Assembly (NCBI RefSeq): GCF_965638725.1
Contig: NC_134960.1
Coordinates: 23,219,871 to 23,283,870, forward strand
DNA: 64,000 bases
Source of the DNA: Aptenodytes patagonicus
Lineage: Eukaryota; Chordata; Aves; Sphenisciformes; Spheniscidae
Direction of reading: 5' to 3'
Under the pieces are notes generated by a model. It was not told the DNA's origin, ran no database searches, and saw only the letters and a list, made by a program, of their open reading frames with translations. Made by a program: the position numbers and the translations under genes. Below are positions 40,472 through 52,180 of this stretch, piece after piece (position 1 is the stretch's first letter; every line of letters begins with the position of its first letter).

Positions 40472-42329
40472 AGACAACGGTGTGTGCTCCCTGGCACTGG
40501 AGTAAAGCACCAAGACAAGTTTAATGTTAACCGGTGGAACAATGTATATTGTGTCTGCTGCAAGGTACCTGGCCAGGCAGTATCATTTACAAATGTATAT
40601 GTAAATAGTATTGTAGGGCAAAGAAAGCTGCATGTGAGGGACTTGGTCTGCAGCTTCCAGGGCAGCGGAGCAGCCGCCCTCCCTGCGCCCACGTGTGCGG
40701 TGCCTTCCCCTCGGCCCCTCTGCGCCAGCTCTCCTGTTCCTCGCGCCCTTTGCACGAGTCACTTGCACGCACTGGCGTGGCACAAAATGACCCAGAGGAC
40801 TTTTTTTGTCTTGTTTCGTTCTGTTAGTTTGCTCCCATTTTGCAGAGTAAACTGCCTCCTGGGAGGCTGCGCCAGATGTGAGGAGGGCAGCGCGGCTGGG
40901 GCAGACGTGGCTGGGGAACGGTGGGTTGGCGATTCACTCCCCGCATCCAGGGAACCGCAGCCTCCGCCGGAGCAGCCGGCTGCCTGGAAAGGGCTCTCTG
41001 GTGTCTCCCACACCTCCCATCAGCCAGAAGGTTTCATTTAGGATGCACTTAGGGTGCTGGGTTCTTCATACAGAGCAGCGGTAGCTGCGTATCTTGTTTT
41101 TCTTGCCTAAGAATACAGCATGTCATGTAACTAATTTAAATGATTTCTTCCTGGCTGAGCCTCATTAGGGACCCAGTATTAAACCGGCCTGATTAGATCT
41201 ACTAATCGATGAAGGGGAAAAGGAAGCTGGTTTCGGCACGCACAGCAGCACAGGAGCAGGATCACGCCCCTCCGCTCCCCGCGGACCACCACCGTCCCCC
41301 GGCCGCAGACGCCACCGCAGCCCCCAGCCCCACCTCGCGCCCGCCAGGCACAGCGTCATTTTGCAGGTGTCAAGGGCCGTCCCCTCGCCACCGGTCACCA
41401 CCGTGAGTCACGGTCATGTGCCGAGGGCAGGAATTGAATACTTTGACCTGTGTCCCTGACCGATCTTATCTGGGCGAACCCGCGTACTTGCTTCCCCGGA
41501 CTCCGTGCTTGGACCTTCCCCCAGGCACGTTTCCCGTTATCAGTGGAAGGTGACAAGGCGTCGCGCGAAGACCCGAATCGCTGGCCCGCGTGTCCCGTTC
41601 AGCCCCAGCGCCCCCTCGGAGAACAGGAACGAGACCGGAGGCATCCGGGGGGCTGCGGGTCCCAGCCCAGACCCCACCGTGCCCGAGGGGTGCCCTGACG
41701 GGGATGGGGCTCTCCGAGCCCCACTGCTGCCGGCACCGACCCCGACCGGCCCTTTGCTGCTGCCTGCCCTGCCTGCACCCGCCGACGGCCCCGGCGGGGC
41801 TGGTGCAGAGCCCTCGTTTAATTTCAGGGGGACGAGCCCCCCCGTTTCCACCCTGACCCCATCTCTGCCCAGCGGCTTTGCTTCCTCTTCCCTTCTTCTG
41901 CTCTTACGCAGCTGCACTTTACTTTTTTGTTTCAATTCCCCCTTTAAGACCTCGCTTGGCTTAGTTTTCGGTAAGTCCCCGCTTCCCACGGGCGGGCACC
42001 CGCTCCCTGCCCCCGCGGCTGCCGGGGCGGGCAGGCGACAGGAGCCCCGCGGCCCAGACGGGCCCTCTTCCACTTCACGCCCCTCAGACGCGCGCTCCCC
42101 GGCGGCCGCTCCCCTGGCAGAGGCCGGGGCCGCCGGGCGGGAGGGCGGGCGAGGGCGGCGGGCGGCCGCGCCGGGTCGTTCCCCGCCGGCCGCGGGGGGA
42201 CACCGGCCGCCCTGAGGCGGCAGGCGCGGCCACGCCCCCCGCCTGGCCACGCCCCCCCCGGAGGGGCGCGGGACCCGGGGCTTGTGACGTGCCCGCCCCC
42301 TCCTCGTCCCCCCTCCCTCCGCGCCCGGC

Positions 42330-42429
42330 CCGGCTCAGTGAGGGGCGGGGGCTCCGCCCTCGCTGCCTGACGTCACCGCCCGCCGCGGAGTGCGCAGCAG
42401 GTGCCGGCGCGAGACGGGCAGCGCCTGAG
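42330..42429 (+). other. CYSTM1: candidate CYSTM1 non-coding exon 1 (5' UTR)
   Basis: The coding exon begins only 19 bases before its ATG, so at least one upstream 5' UTR exon is needed. The CpG island offers two donors: GCGCCTGAG|GTAGCG (exon end 42429) and GCGCAGCAG|GTGCCG (exon end 42400). The transcription start is a guess around 42330-42390, next to the GC box and CRE. Everything from 42430 to 54738 would then be intron 1. RNA reads across the junction would settle which donor is used. Confidence 0.45.
42368..42375. promoter_or_regulatory. palindromic cAMP response element (TGACGTCA)
   Basis: This is a perfect 8-bp consensus CRE, TGACGTCA, the binding site of CREB/ATF bZIP dimers. It sits inside the CpG island, about 30-60 bp before two candidate exon 1 donors. 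A half-site, TGACGT, lies at 42285-42290. The pairing of half-site and full site in a GC-rich TATA-less setting is typical of CREB-bound promoters. The sequence is certain; the function is inferred. Confidence 0.6.
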
Positions 42430-42440
42430 GTAGCGGGAGG

Positions 42441-42890
42441 GCGGCAGCCCCCACGGGTGTGCGTGAGGGGCCGGCAGCCCCCATGGGTGTGGGGCCGGCA
42501 GCCCCCACGGGTGTGCGTGAGGGGCCGGGTGAGCTGGGGGTGGGGCCGGCAGCCCCCACGGGTGTGCGTGAGGGGCCGGCAGCCCCCATGGGTGTGCGTG
42601 AGGGGCCGGCAGCCCCCATGGGTGTGGGGCCGGCAGCCCCCACGGGTGTGCGTGAGGGGCCGGGTGAGCTGGGTGTGGGGCCGGCAGCCCCCACGGGTGT
42701 GCGTGAGGGGCCGGCAGCCCCCATGGGTGTGCGTGAGGGGCCGGCAGCCCCGGGTGTGGGGCCGGCAGCCCCCACGGGTGTGCGTGAGGGGCCGGGTGAG
42801 CTGGGTGTGGGGCCGGCAGCCCCCACGGGTGTGCGTGAGGGGCCGGGTGAGCTGGGGGTGTGGGGCCGGCAGCCCCCACGGGTGCGTGTG
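42441..42890. repeat. GC-rich minisatellite in the CpG island, start of CYSTM1 intron 1
   Basis: About 13 copies of a GGCAGCCCC core are arranged in units of three kinds. The 30-bp kind is GCCGGCAGCCCCCAYGGG followed by TGTGCGTGAGGG. The 24-bp kind lacks GCGTGA. A spacer of about 21 bp reads GCCGGGTGAGCTGGGTGTGG. Copies differ mainly at one Y position (CACGGG or CATGGG). Nearly all unit lengths are multiples of three, so frames stay open on both strands and create spurious repetitive Pro/Ala/Gly proteins. The array starts about 11 bp after the favoured exon 1 donor. Runs of G and C on both strands suggest G-quadruplex or R-loop potential. Confidence 0.92.
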
Positions 42891-45800
42891 GAGGGAGTGC
42901 GGGGCCGGGGGCAGCCCGTACCCCAGCGTGTGCCGGGGGAAGCTGTGAGCCTGCTGCGGGGCTGAGCCGCCCCGGCTGTGCGGTGCGGGCTGGTGGTCAA
43001 GAAGGGCCCCGTGCGGGTGGGAGAGAGTCTGGACGCTGAGGGGCAGGGGGGTGGGTTGTGGGGCGGGACTGGGACGTGGACGCGGGGCCCTTGTTGCGGG
43101 GAACGTGCTGGTCAGGGTTGCCGCTCTGAGGAGGGTGAGGAGGAAAACATCTCGGGGTGAAGAGGGGGACCCGTCCCACCTCTGGGAGGCCAGCTGTGGG
43201 GCGGCGGCTCCGGCGGCAGGGGTCCCCGAGGTGTCGGGTCAGGTGGACGCTGTTGTGGAGCGGGAGGGTGGGTCACTAGTGAAGCCCCCCAGGCAGGCCT
43301 GGGCCGCGGTGCTGCTGACCTGGGGGCGTCTCTCCCTGTCTGCCAGCTCTAACGATGTGTTTGTTTCCAAAAAGTTGCTTTAAACTCTTTCAAGCTTTCG
43401 TTGCAGGGAGCGAGGTGGCTGTGGGGTGCTGTGGGGTTTTACAATCCTGCCCTGCGCGTTGGGGAGAGCAGCGCTGCTTGGCTGCAACTGTTTATGCAGC
43501 ATGGGGGAAGAAGAGGAAGGCAGGCATCTGCACTCAAAGCAGATGGGCATGTTTAATGCTAATGGGCTTATTTAGTGTAGAGCGAGAGGTATGCTAGCAC
43601 TCTCTGAGTAAAAATAATAATGCTGCATTGTGTGTTTAAAAGCCATTATGGTTGTCCTGGATTTATATTTCCTGTTCCTATAGCTGTTGGAGACCTCATT
43701 TGGATAATTAAATGTCATGGTGAAATAGGAGAATAAGTAAGAGGAGGAGAGTACTCGCCTCCTTTCCTCTGCCACACGGAACTGGCAGCCCCTTCTGATA
43801 GCAGCGGGGAGACCCTCTCTGTCCAGGGCAGCACCAAGATCTGTCCCAGTCATCCCAGATTCATGTTTAGTTCTATCTGAAAGGAAAAAAAAAAAGTGCT
43901 CTTTGCTTTTGGTGCTTTCACCTTTGCTACGAGACCTGTGTGAGCAGAAGGTTCATCCTGAGTGTCTAAATAGGGTAAGTGTGGGTGAGTTAAAATGACT
44001 GTGTGGAGCAGCTGCCTCCTCCTTTGTGCTATGGTAAATACAGTGATGAGATACAAGGTGTGGGAAGTGCTGCTGTGCCAGAAAACAGGTATTTTTCTTT
44101 CAACTGCATCAGTTGCTTTAATAAAAAGACTGACTCTTCCTAGAAACATTGGGTGATAAGAATACTATTATTATATCAGGTAGACTGAGGAGGAGGCAGA
44201 AAATGCTGAAACTTGATATATTTTAGTGATCATATTTCAGTGCTTTTTGGGTGCGGTCAGGAATTAGCGTGCATGTTGGATAATAATCTTCTGCATTGCA
44301 CAGAATAGTGTTTTTACCAAGTACTGAAACTTCTTCAGCACTAAGTCTGTTACACTGTGCCTCTTATTCATGTGCTATAAAGGCCATCTTTGTTAAAATA
44401 CTGATTTGTCATTCCCCTAACGGTTTGAGAGCAGTAAGTGATAATCTGCAGAGGCTGGTGGGTGTCCTCACTGCAGAGGCTGAAGAGGAGAAGAGAATGT
44501 CCTATAAATGAGTGGCTCCGACATGGGTGGGGGGCTCTGATGTGGGCAGAGCAGACCCTGCGAGGTGGCACCCTGCTGTCAGTTGGAGGAGAGAGCTCCG
44601 GTGTTTTGCTGCCCTGTGTCCCCCCAGGTCCATATTACTTTTAAAATTGGCAGTGGCTTGCTGCTCAAAAAACCAGAGGTGTTCCTGTAAGCGTAAGCAG
44701 CAATGTTCCTGCTCGTAGCGTTGCGGTGGGATGACGGAGAATTACCTGGAGGGCTGTGTTTATGGTAAACGGAGCAGCTGCCTGTTTTCAGGGTAGTTCT
44801 GTGCATGATCAGAGTAATATGTTACTTAATTGTTTCTAGGAGGGCAGAGCAAGCCTGTGTAACTCTGGATTTTCAACAAACAGGTCTGCATTTCTCCTGT
44901 CACCTGTTCGTGATCTCCCTGTGGCATGGCTGTAGGCTTAGCAGGGGGCCGTGAAAACTTCTAGTGGGAGCTGAAGACTTGAATGAGCAGGGTTCAAATG
45001 CCTGCCTTCGATATTGACGTTTTCTACTCTCTCGGTTGTGTACTGTGTCCTTCTCAACTTCCTGTTTCTGAACTGAAACTGTATGGGTCAATGAGTAGAA
45101 AATAGCACTGCATCATTTTTGGGAATAGGGGAAGATAGCAAGAAGCCTGAGTCATTTAAGCTGACGGTCGGTGTTGCCAGGTCTGGCATCCTGCCGGCTG
45201 CAGCTTGGTTTCCCACAAGGCAGCCTGGGAGCCTCCGAGGCCGCTCGCCCCGGGATGGGAGAGGTTGCCTTCCTCCAGACTTCGGGATGAAGCGCTTGGA
45301 CTCGCACCCGTGCTGCGGGGCAGGCACATGCTGTGCCGCCCTCCGCAGTCCTATCCCAGGGAGTGTTTCCCAGCCGGGACCCAGTTGTGTGAAAACACGT
45401 GTGCGCGTTCCTGCTGCCACCGCACTGCTTTCTTGGAGAGGGAGCTGTGCTGTGCTTCAGTGCCTGCCCACAGCCCGTCAGGGTTGCAGGGGTGCTTCAG
45501 GGAATGCACCTACTTGGAAATGTCTGGTCTATTGTATTCCTTACTCCAGGCACCACCACTACTAAACAAAAGCTGCTTTCTTTCACTTGCGTATCAGAAA
45601 GATATATTTCTACATTAGTATTATAATGCATTGTTGTGGCTTTATTCGGTCTCATGAGTTATTGAGGGCAGTGCCCTGAACTGTAATAGCTTCTCTTCAA
45701 CCTCTGACAGAGTAAGGCAAAGGCTTTCTTGGTTTCGTGACAACTGGTATGAGAGATACTTGCTTGTGCCCTGTGACAAGCAGCCATTAAAAGGTTCTTG

Positions 45801-48800
45801 CATATGCCCTACAGGCAAAGTAAAGCATCGTGTTACAACTGCATGTAGGATGTGGAAAAGCAGAAAAAGTGAGGCAACGTGAGGAAAAAAAAATCTCTGT
45901 CTCATTCCACTTTCCAGCCTGTCGTGAAATATCTTTCTGAGTGATGAGATCTTAGCTGCAGAAAATGCATGTATTTCTGTCTGCGTACACTGACTTTGCT
46001 GTGTCTTAGAAGCTGTATGCTGCCCTTCAGTGTGTTTCCTGCTTGCGATGGTAGAAAATCATCATGCAGTCCGGGTAGTATCTTCCACTAAATCCGTCAG
46101 TGTATCAGAGCTGGGGAGATTATCGTGAAAGACTACTGCTGTTTCATTGCTGGGATGCTGCCAGAACACCATCTGAATAACACATATGAATGTATTAGCT
46201 GTGCTTATTAATTTTCTTGCCAGTCATACTGTTTGTTTCACATTCCCTTCTCGGTTGGACCAACAAAGCTTCTTTCTGTTACAAACTATTATTTGCAGGG
46301 TCTAGTTTAACTTGACAGTCAGATGTTTTCATTGATTTTTGGTTTTGGTATTTGTTGCACCTTAAAACTATCTTAGTACATCCCTTTAAGAACAAAATAT
46401 ATTTATGTATTCCTGGAACTATCTAATGTAGCTCATTATACAAAGACTTGAACAAGAGTAGTGCACGCAAAAGCATTCAAAACCTGAAACCAGAGTGTTA
46501 GTGCCCATATCTGCAGTGATTTCTGTGTAAAGGACTTTGTTCATTAGTTCGTTTTGCCACAGGCACTTCTGTAACTGGGCAGAGTCTCAGCTGGTGTGTC
46601 AGCAGCAAGTGCCTTGGTTTATAACTCTAGAGGGGCCGTGCTGTGGTACTTCCCAGCATCATAATTGTTAGTCTCTGGTGTTAAATAGTATGTTCTTAAA
46701 ACCTTTCATCAGATGTCTGAAAAATTTGAAAATTTTTCCCCATAAGGGTGCAGTTCATGTAATAACAGTAGCAGAGCATTGGATTTGATTTTTTTCACCA
46801 ACACTTTTATTGTAGGACCTACACAGGCAGCTCTTTCAGCTTCAGACTTTTCTTCTGCCGTGCAGAACATGTAGGTGGACAGCATATTGCAAGCAGGAAA
46901 ACTAGGCAATAGGTTATAAGTAGTATTTCTGAAGAGGTTTTGTATGTTCGTAACGATTGACGAGACATTGAGGCTTGTCTGCAGAAGGAAAATCCTGGCA
47001 TTCAAACCTGTGTGGGCATGAGGCTGCGTTGTTAGAGAGTCCTGTGGAGACAGAGCGACAAGGACAGATCCTGTGACTGCGAAGCTCTACAAAGGACGTT
47101 GCGTCTGAGGCAAATACTGTCAACATGACTACAGGCCCTTTAGAGTTGATTAAAGCCCTGGTTTTCAAAACTAAAATCACCTGGAAACATGCATATTGAT
47201 CATGGTTTTGCCAAGAAGGCAGGACAGACAATGGAACTGGAGAGGTGGGACAGTTTGTAGGGACACTAGTGTCAGCCTCGCACATCAGATGCGCTCTCTA
47301 TTTGTACAGACGGGCCTCCAGAGGGCTTGGAGGGTACTGGGAGGAGGGAATACCTGGCTCAGGTTAAATGCCTGTTCATGCAAACCGCTGCTGTTCACTC
47401 CGTGGAGCTGCCTGATCTGGTGGCTTCAGCCACTCAGAACAGAAGCTGAGGTTTTTTGTGCAGGAAATGCCTGGCAGCCACTCGAATAAAGGTGAGGAAA
47501 TGCACATCTTCCTCATGACCGTGGAGTATCCCATAGCCCCAGAGACCTCTTAAGGAAATGGGTTTGAACAAAACAGCGTTTTCTAGCTTTTCCTTTGATA
47601 GCACAAAGCTGGGCTTTTCACTTCTGCCTAGACTTGCATTTTGGGCAGTAACGCAGTTTTGAGCAGCTTTTGTCAGAAAAGGTGGGTGAAGTTCTCCTTC
47701 AGCTATTACTCTAGGCTGACGGTGCTGCCTGGTGAAGTGGGTGGGCAAACCTGGGAGGAGGCTTTTCCTGGAAGCGAACTGAGCAAGAAGGGAATCTCTT
47801 ACAATTTATCCTTAATGTACCTTTCGTGCAGTCACTAAACAGAGAAGCTGGTAAGAGGGAAACACAGAACCAGTGCCATTTAAAAGCCACTTGCGCTTTT
47901 TTTCATTTGGATACTGTTCATATGAAATGTAATTTAAATTCTAGGCTGGTTGCCAGGAGCTGGATTGTTGATGTTAAATGTACTTTCCATTAGAGCTCTG
48001 TATTGGAAAACTACTTCCTAGCGCTGCAGGCATTGGAAGGGGTGGGTTACGTCAGGGTGCCCCGGTTGCCTTTCTCAGGATCTGTGCCTCACCGTGCCCT
48101 CCATCTTCATTTGTGCAAAGGCCAGCTGAATCAGTATCTGACATGCCCAAAATGCAACTCCTCCTGACTAGACCAGCATGTGAGGTGCAGTGCTTGTTCT
48201 GCTGTCCTAAAAACAAAAAACTTCTTGCCTTTAAATTCCTAAAATCTGCTAATTAGTTTTTTTTGGGGGGGAGGTTGTCTAGGTGTTCCAGACTGCTGAT
48301 CTGCTTTGGTTTTTTTAACTTATTAATCCCCCATTTGTTTTCAGAGGGCTATTTCTTGCACTGTTCCCTATGCAACAGAAGATGTTTAACCCTGTTTCAG
48401 TACCCAGATTAGATTGTCATCTCCCCCCACATACACAGCTTTTTATTTAATTGACTCACTTGCACAGGAGATTGCATTTGAAGGATCTGACTTGCAGGCA
48501 GCTGTCTGCAGGGATTCGTATTTCTTTGCAGGTGGATTAGCAGCTGTGAACACCTACTGCGTAAAAATGCAGATGGTTCTTCTATGCATGCTCTTTTCAA
48601 TTTTGCCAAGATAACAAGGTGTCGTCTGTGCCAACAGGTACAAGCAGATTCATACTGGTCTCCAGTCACTCTGAAGGCCAGAATTAGGCTGACCTCAGAA
48701 GAGGTGCTTGGGAGCGCCAGCATTGTAAGTGGCCTTTTGGAGGAGGGAAAAGGGTGAAACTGGGTCTTCTTGGCAGGGTGTGAAGACTCTTTGTTTGGGA

Positions 48801-49797
48801 ACCCCTCATGCTAACAGAAGAGCTTTCCTTCCATCACACTTTCCCTTGTTCTCTTGATTCGTGGTGGTTTTCCTGCATCATGTTGTCTTCTGACCAAAAG
48901 TCCTACCTGTTCAGGCCCTCATGTTGTGCTGCAGGGCTGCTCTTGCAAAGTGAGATGGCGGTCAGATATCTAAATGAGGCTACCGATTTCTTTTTTCCTA
49001 GTTTGGGGGAGGGGGGAATCCTTCCCAGTGATTCTTAAACATAGTGGGATAAAGGTAGGTCTCACTTGATTCATAATCCACCATGCGCTGATCTGTAAAA
49101 AGGGGTAAATAGGTGGCAGCTTGTGGATTATGAGACTTTCCCAGGTTGAAACTAAGGCTGTTTCCAGAGACTTGTGGAAGAGTCTGATACCTGGGCAGTG
49201 AAATGGTGGAAGAGACTGTGTGTTGGTACTTTGGTGAGCAATGTGTATGAGAAGGACAACAGTGCTAGCTGTACGTGTGCAGTGATAGGCTCTACATGAG
49301 CTACTCCCACTTGGAAGGATCTTGCAGTTATGATTAGTACAGTGCAGCTTGAGCTCTGTGTTTGGCTTGACATATGGCAAGAGCTGTCCTGGGAGTGGGC
49401 TAGGAAAGGGACGGAAAGCAGAAGACTGCTGCAGCGCTGCGCAGCAGAGCTTCATGCAACCTGCTCGCTCCCTCTCAGACAAACATAAAACTAAAGGCAC
49501 AGCAATGGGTGGCAAGAATGACTAAGGAATAGGACAGGCTTTGTAGAAGCAGAGGGTCCTCAGCTCGGGAGAGATGCGTGGAGGAAAAAAGATAATGAAT
49601 TCACGAGTGTGCTGGAAGAGGGGAGTCAGGAGCAGTGACCAACTAGTTCTGCAACAGCTGCATTGGTATGCTGACCTTGTATGAGGCAGTAATTTAAAGC
49701 AATCAGAAAGAAGTAGGTATTTTCAAAGCTTAATGATGAAATTTGTTTCTCTAAGGTGTATTGGTTGCCAAAGTGGACAGGTTAAAAAAAATATATA

Positions 49798-49855
49798 GGG
49801 TATACAAAGCGTCATAGTTCTGTGTATATATGTGTATACAAAGCATCATAGTTCT
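49798..49855. repeat. 34-bp period duplication with TA/TG-rich spacer
   Basis: TATACAAAGCGTCATAGTTC starts at 49801 and recurs with one change (GC to AC context) at 49835. The copies are joined by TGTGTATATATGTG. More TA/CA-rich sequence follows to about 50030. This is simple-repeat-associated duplication within intron 1. Confidence 0.8.
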
Positions 49856-52150
49856 ATAGTTGCACCTTTTGCTAAGCCTTAGTCAAAGACAGGTTACAGA
49901 TGTAGAGGGACTTGTGTTCTCACATAGGATGGTGGTTCTTAAGTAGTGATATCTCTGTGTGTCTATATATACACGCACATATAGTGTCATATGTATTCTC
50001 TCTATGATATATTGTATGTGTATTCCTACTTCAGTGATTTCTTTTTTGCAGACTTTATGGGAGACAGTGCAGCCTTTTAGGGTATGGTAAGCTGTTTAAA
50101 AATAAAACCCTTCTGTTAGGGTAGGGGAAACGATGTTTGCTCAGCAGTGTGGAACAAAGGAGTTTGAAGATAGCTTAAGGAAACAATGATGTATTAACGA
50201 ACTTACCTCTTAGCAAAAGTACTAAGGAGGGGGGGAGAGGAAGGAATAGGAACATGTTTTGTCAATCAAGGAAATCTCTTCGTTCGCTGGGTTTAGTGCT
50301 AAATGAAGTTTCACATCGGGTGAGACTGTGCAGTGCTGTACTGGCTCTTCCTGATGGACCTCCTGCAGTGCCATGAAAAACAAAGGGCCTTACTGATGCG
50401 TTGGCTTCTTTCTTTTGCGCTTTGTCTCCGAGAGGTGCTCATTGGGAAACCCACAGATACGAGCCCTTATGCAAGCTCATAGGAGTTGGTCTTGGTTGCA
50501 GCTCACATGGAATTACTGGTTGGGGTGAGAACCCACAGCAAAGCTTCATAATACGTTTGACTAGGAGCTCAAGTATGTCTCTGAAAAGTATCTGCTTAAT
50601 GATTCAAGGCCCTGCCTTGCAAACACATACCCAGGTGAGTAAATAGGGCTAGTAAACATGTAAAATGATGTATGAGTTCATGAGAATGTGTGACAGTATT
50701 TAGATTTTCCTCAGTTCAAAAAGGGCAAGTAGGGAAGGGTATACACGTGGCAGTAACTGATAGTGGAGGTGGGGGACAAGGCAAAAGTCTTCCTGAGAAT
50801 GTAACTGGGGACAGAGACCATTGTGAGAAGGCTGACTTTCACAGCTGAGGTGGAGCGGGAGGGAGTGGACAGAAGTGGTACTTGGGACCTCTGGAGGACC
50901 TGGTTTCCACAACCAGGTTTGCTGAATGCCTTGATAAATTCTTCAGGAGTTTTCTCTTCTCATTCATCACAGATAAATCTCCAATACAGTTGCTGCTGAA
51001 ACTGCTCTCGCTGGATGCTCTCTTTTACTTCTTGCCTAATCTCTGTTGTGTTACTTTACCCTCAACTTTGAGGGGAAAAGTAACTTTTGCCCTGGTGGAA
51101 TATGCCTTTCTTAATCTCATTCTTCATCTTTTCCGCTGTTCTGTTGTTCTTCTGAGGTCTCTGTCCAGGCATCTGTCTGGCTTTTAGTAGACTCTCTCCA
51201 GGTTTCTCCTCAGTCCCTCTCCCGCATTAACAGGCAGAAGCTCAGTTAGTAGCTCCACTCCAAACATGCCTCCTCTTCAAAAACTGTTTTGACATGGCTA
51301 ACACAGAGCTGTTAAACAGGTAGAGAGCACTGGTATTTCTTTCTTGTTCCCTATGCCACCATTTCCCTGTTTGCTCAAGCCATTGCCAGACTTGGATTTT
51401 TAACTCCTTCTGTCCAGTTTCTCAAGACTCTTCTGCAGAGCTGCTGATGTGCAGTTTTCTTTCCTCATCACCCACAGCTGTTGGTTTTAGCCAGGTTCTC
51501 ATCTTACCACATTTTTCAGTGGTTTCTAAGCTTTACCAAGTACAGCCTTGTACAGCTGATACCCATCTCAGACCTTTCTGCAGAAATGCTTTTCTACCTG
51601 TGTGGTTCCACCGGCAGTTGCACCAGCTCTCCAAAGGGCTTTTGGTATGGTCCCATGCTGGGTGCTTTTACAGAGACCAGGCAGCCACGGGATGGTGGGC
51701 AGGCTCCCTGCTTGGGTACCGAAGGGAGCGAAGGGCCAGCCGTGATGGTGGAGGGTGGCCCCCGGGGGGTCACAGCACAAGTCCCCATGGCAAGGGAGCA
51801 GTGTGACAGCTGAGTTTAAGTTACCCACTGCCTGAATTTGAGTTCACAGCCAACTGAAGAATTGCAACATCTTTTAAGCCTTGCTACAGCACTAAAATGG
51901 CAATGATATTGAATGTAGATGAGTGAATTGATGCATGTGAAGGGACAGAAGGGAAGACTGAACTTCACTGGAAAGGATGGACTGAACTGACCGTCCTCTT
52001 AGGTAGGAGGGCTTTGGAAAACTGGAGTAATGAATGTGACTCTGCTGGAGCTTGGCAATGATCACCAAAGCAAGCTGAGCCCTGGGGGTTCTTAAGAAAA
52101 GGTTTACAGACAAAAAACATGATTGGCGGTTTGCTGCCTTTGAATGCCTT

Positions 52151-52180
52151 GTGTGTGTATATATATATACACACACACAT
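52151..52180. repeat. (GT)4(AT)5(AC)5 compound microsatellite, perfect palindrome
   Basis: Three dinucleotide runs are joined so that the first 26 bases equal their own reverse complement. The block can extrude as a hairpin or cruciform. It lies in predicted CYSTM1 intron 1. Confidence 0.92.

Larger units (their letters stand above)
41960..43290. promoter_or_regulatory. CYSTM1: CpG island, probable CYSTM1 promoter
   Basis: This stretch is far richer in GC and in CpG than the DNA on either side. It holds several GC boxes (for example GGGGCGGGG near 42343, and two CCACGCCCCCC copies at 42231-42262) and no TATA box that I could see. It lies on the sense side of the recognised CYSTM1 exon, 12 kb away, with no other gene between. 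That fits a housekeeping-type promoter for this gene. Overlapping open frames of about 236 codons on both strands near 41505-42250 are what stop-poor, GC-rich DNA produces by chance, and I do not call them genes. A divergent minus-strand transcript from the island is possible but unproven. Confidence 0.7.

Noticed and set aside
41505..42250. Paired 236-codon frames on opposite strands
   Set aside because: Mutually overlapping frames in a CpG island, with no family motif and no splice logic; GC-rich DNA explains them.
42289..43000. Repetitive Pro/Ala/Gly proteins of 168-221 residues on both strands
   Set aside because: They arise from minisatellite units whose lengths are multiples of three in stop-poor GC-rich DNA, and occur on both strands at once.
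44990..45020. GGGTTCAAATGCC, like a tRNA B box
   Set aside because: No matching A box, acceptor stem or cloverleaf around it.
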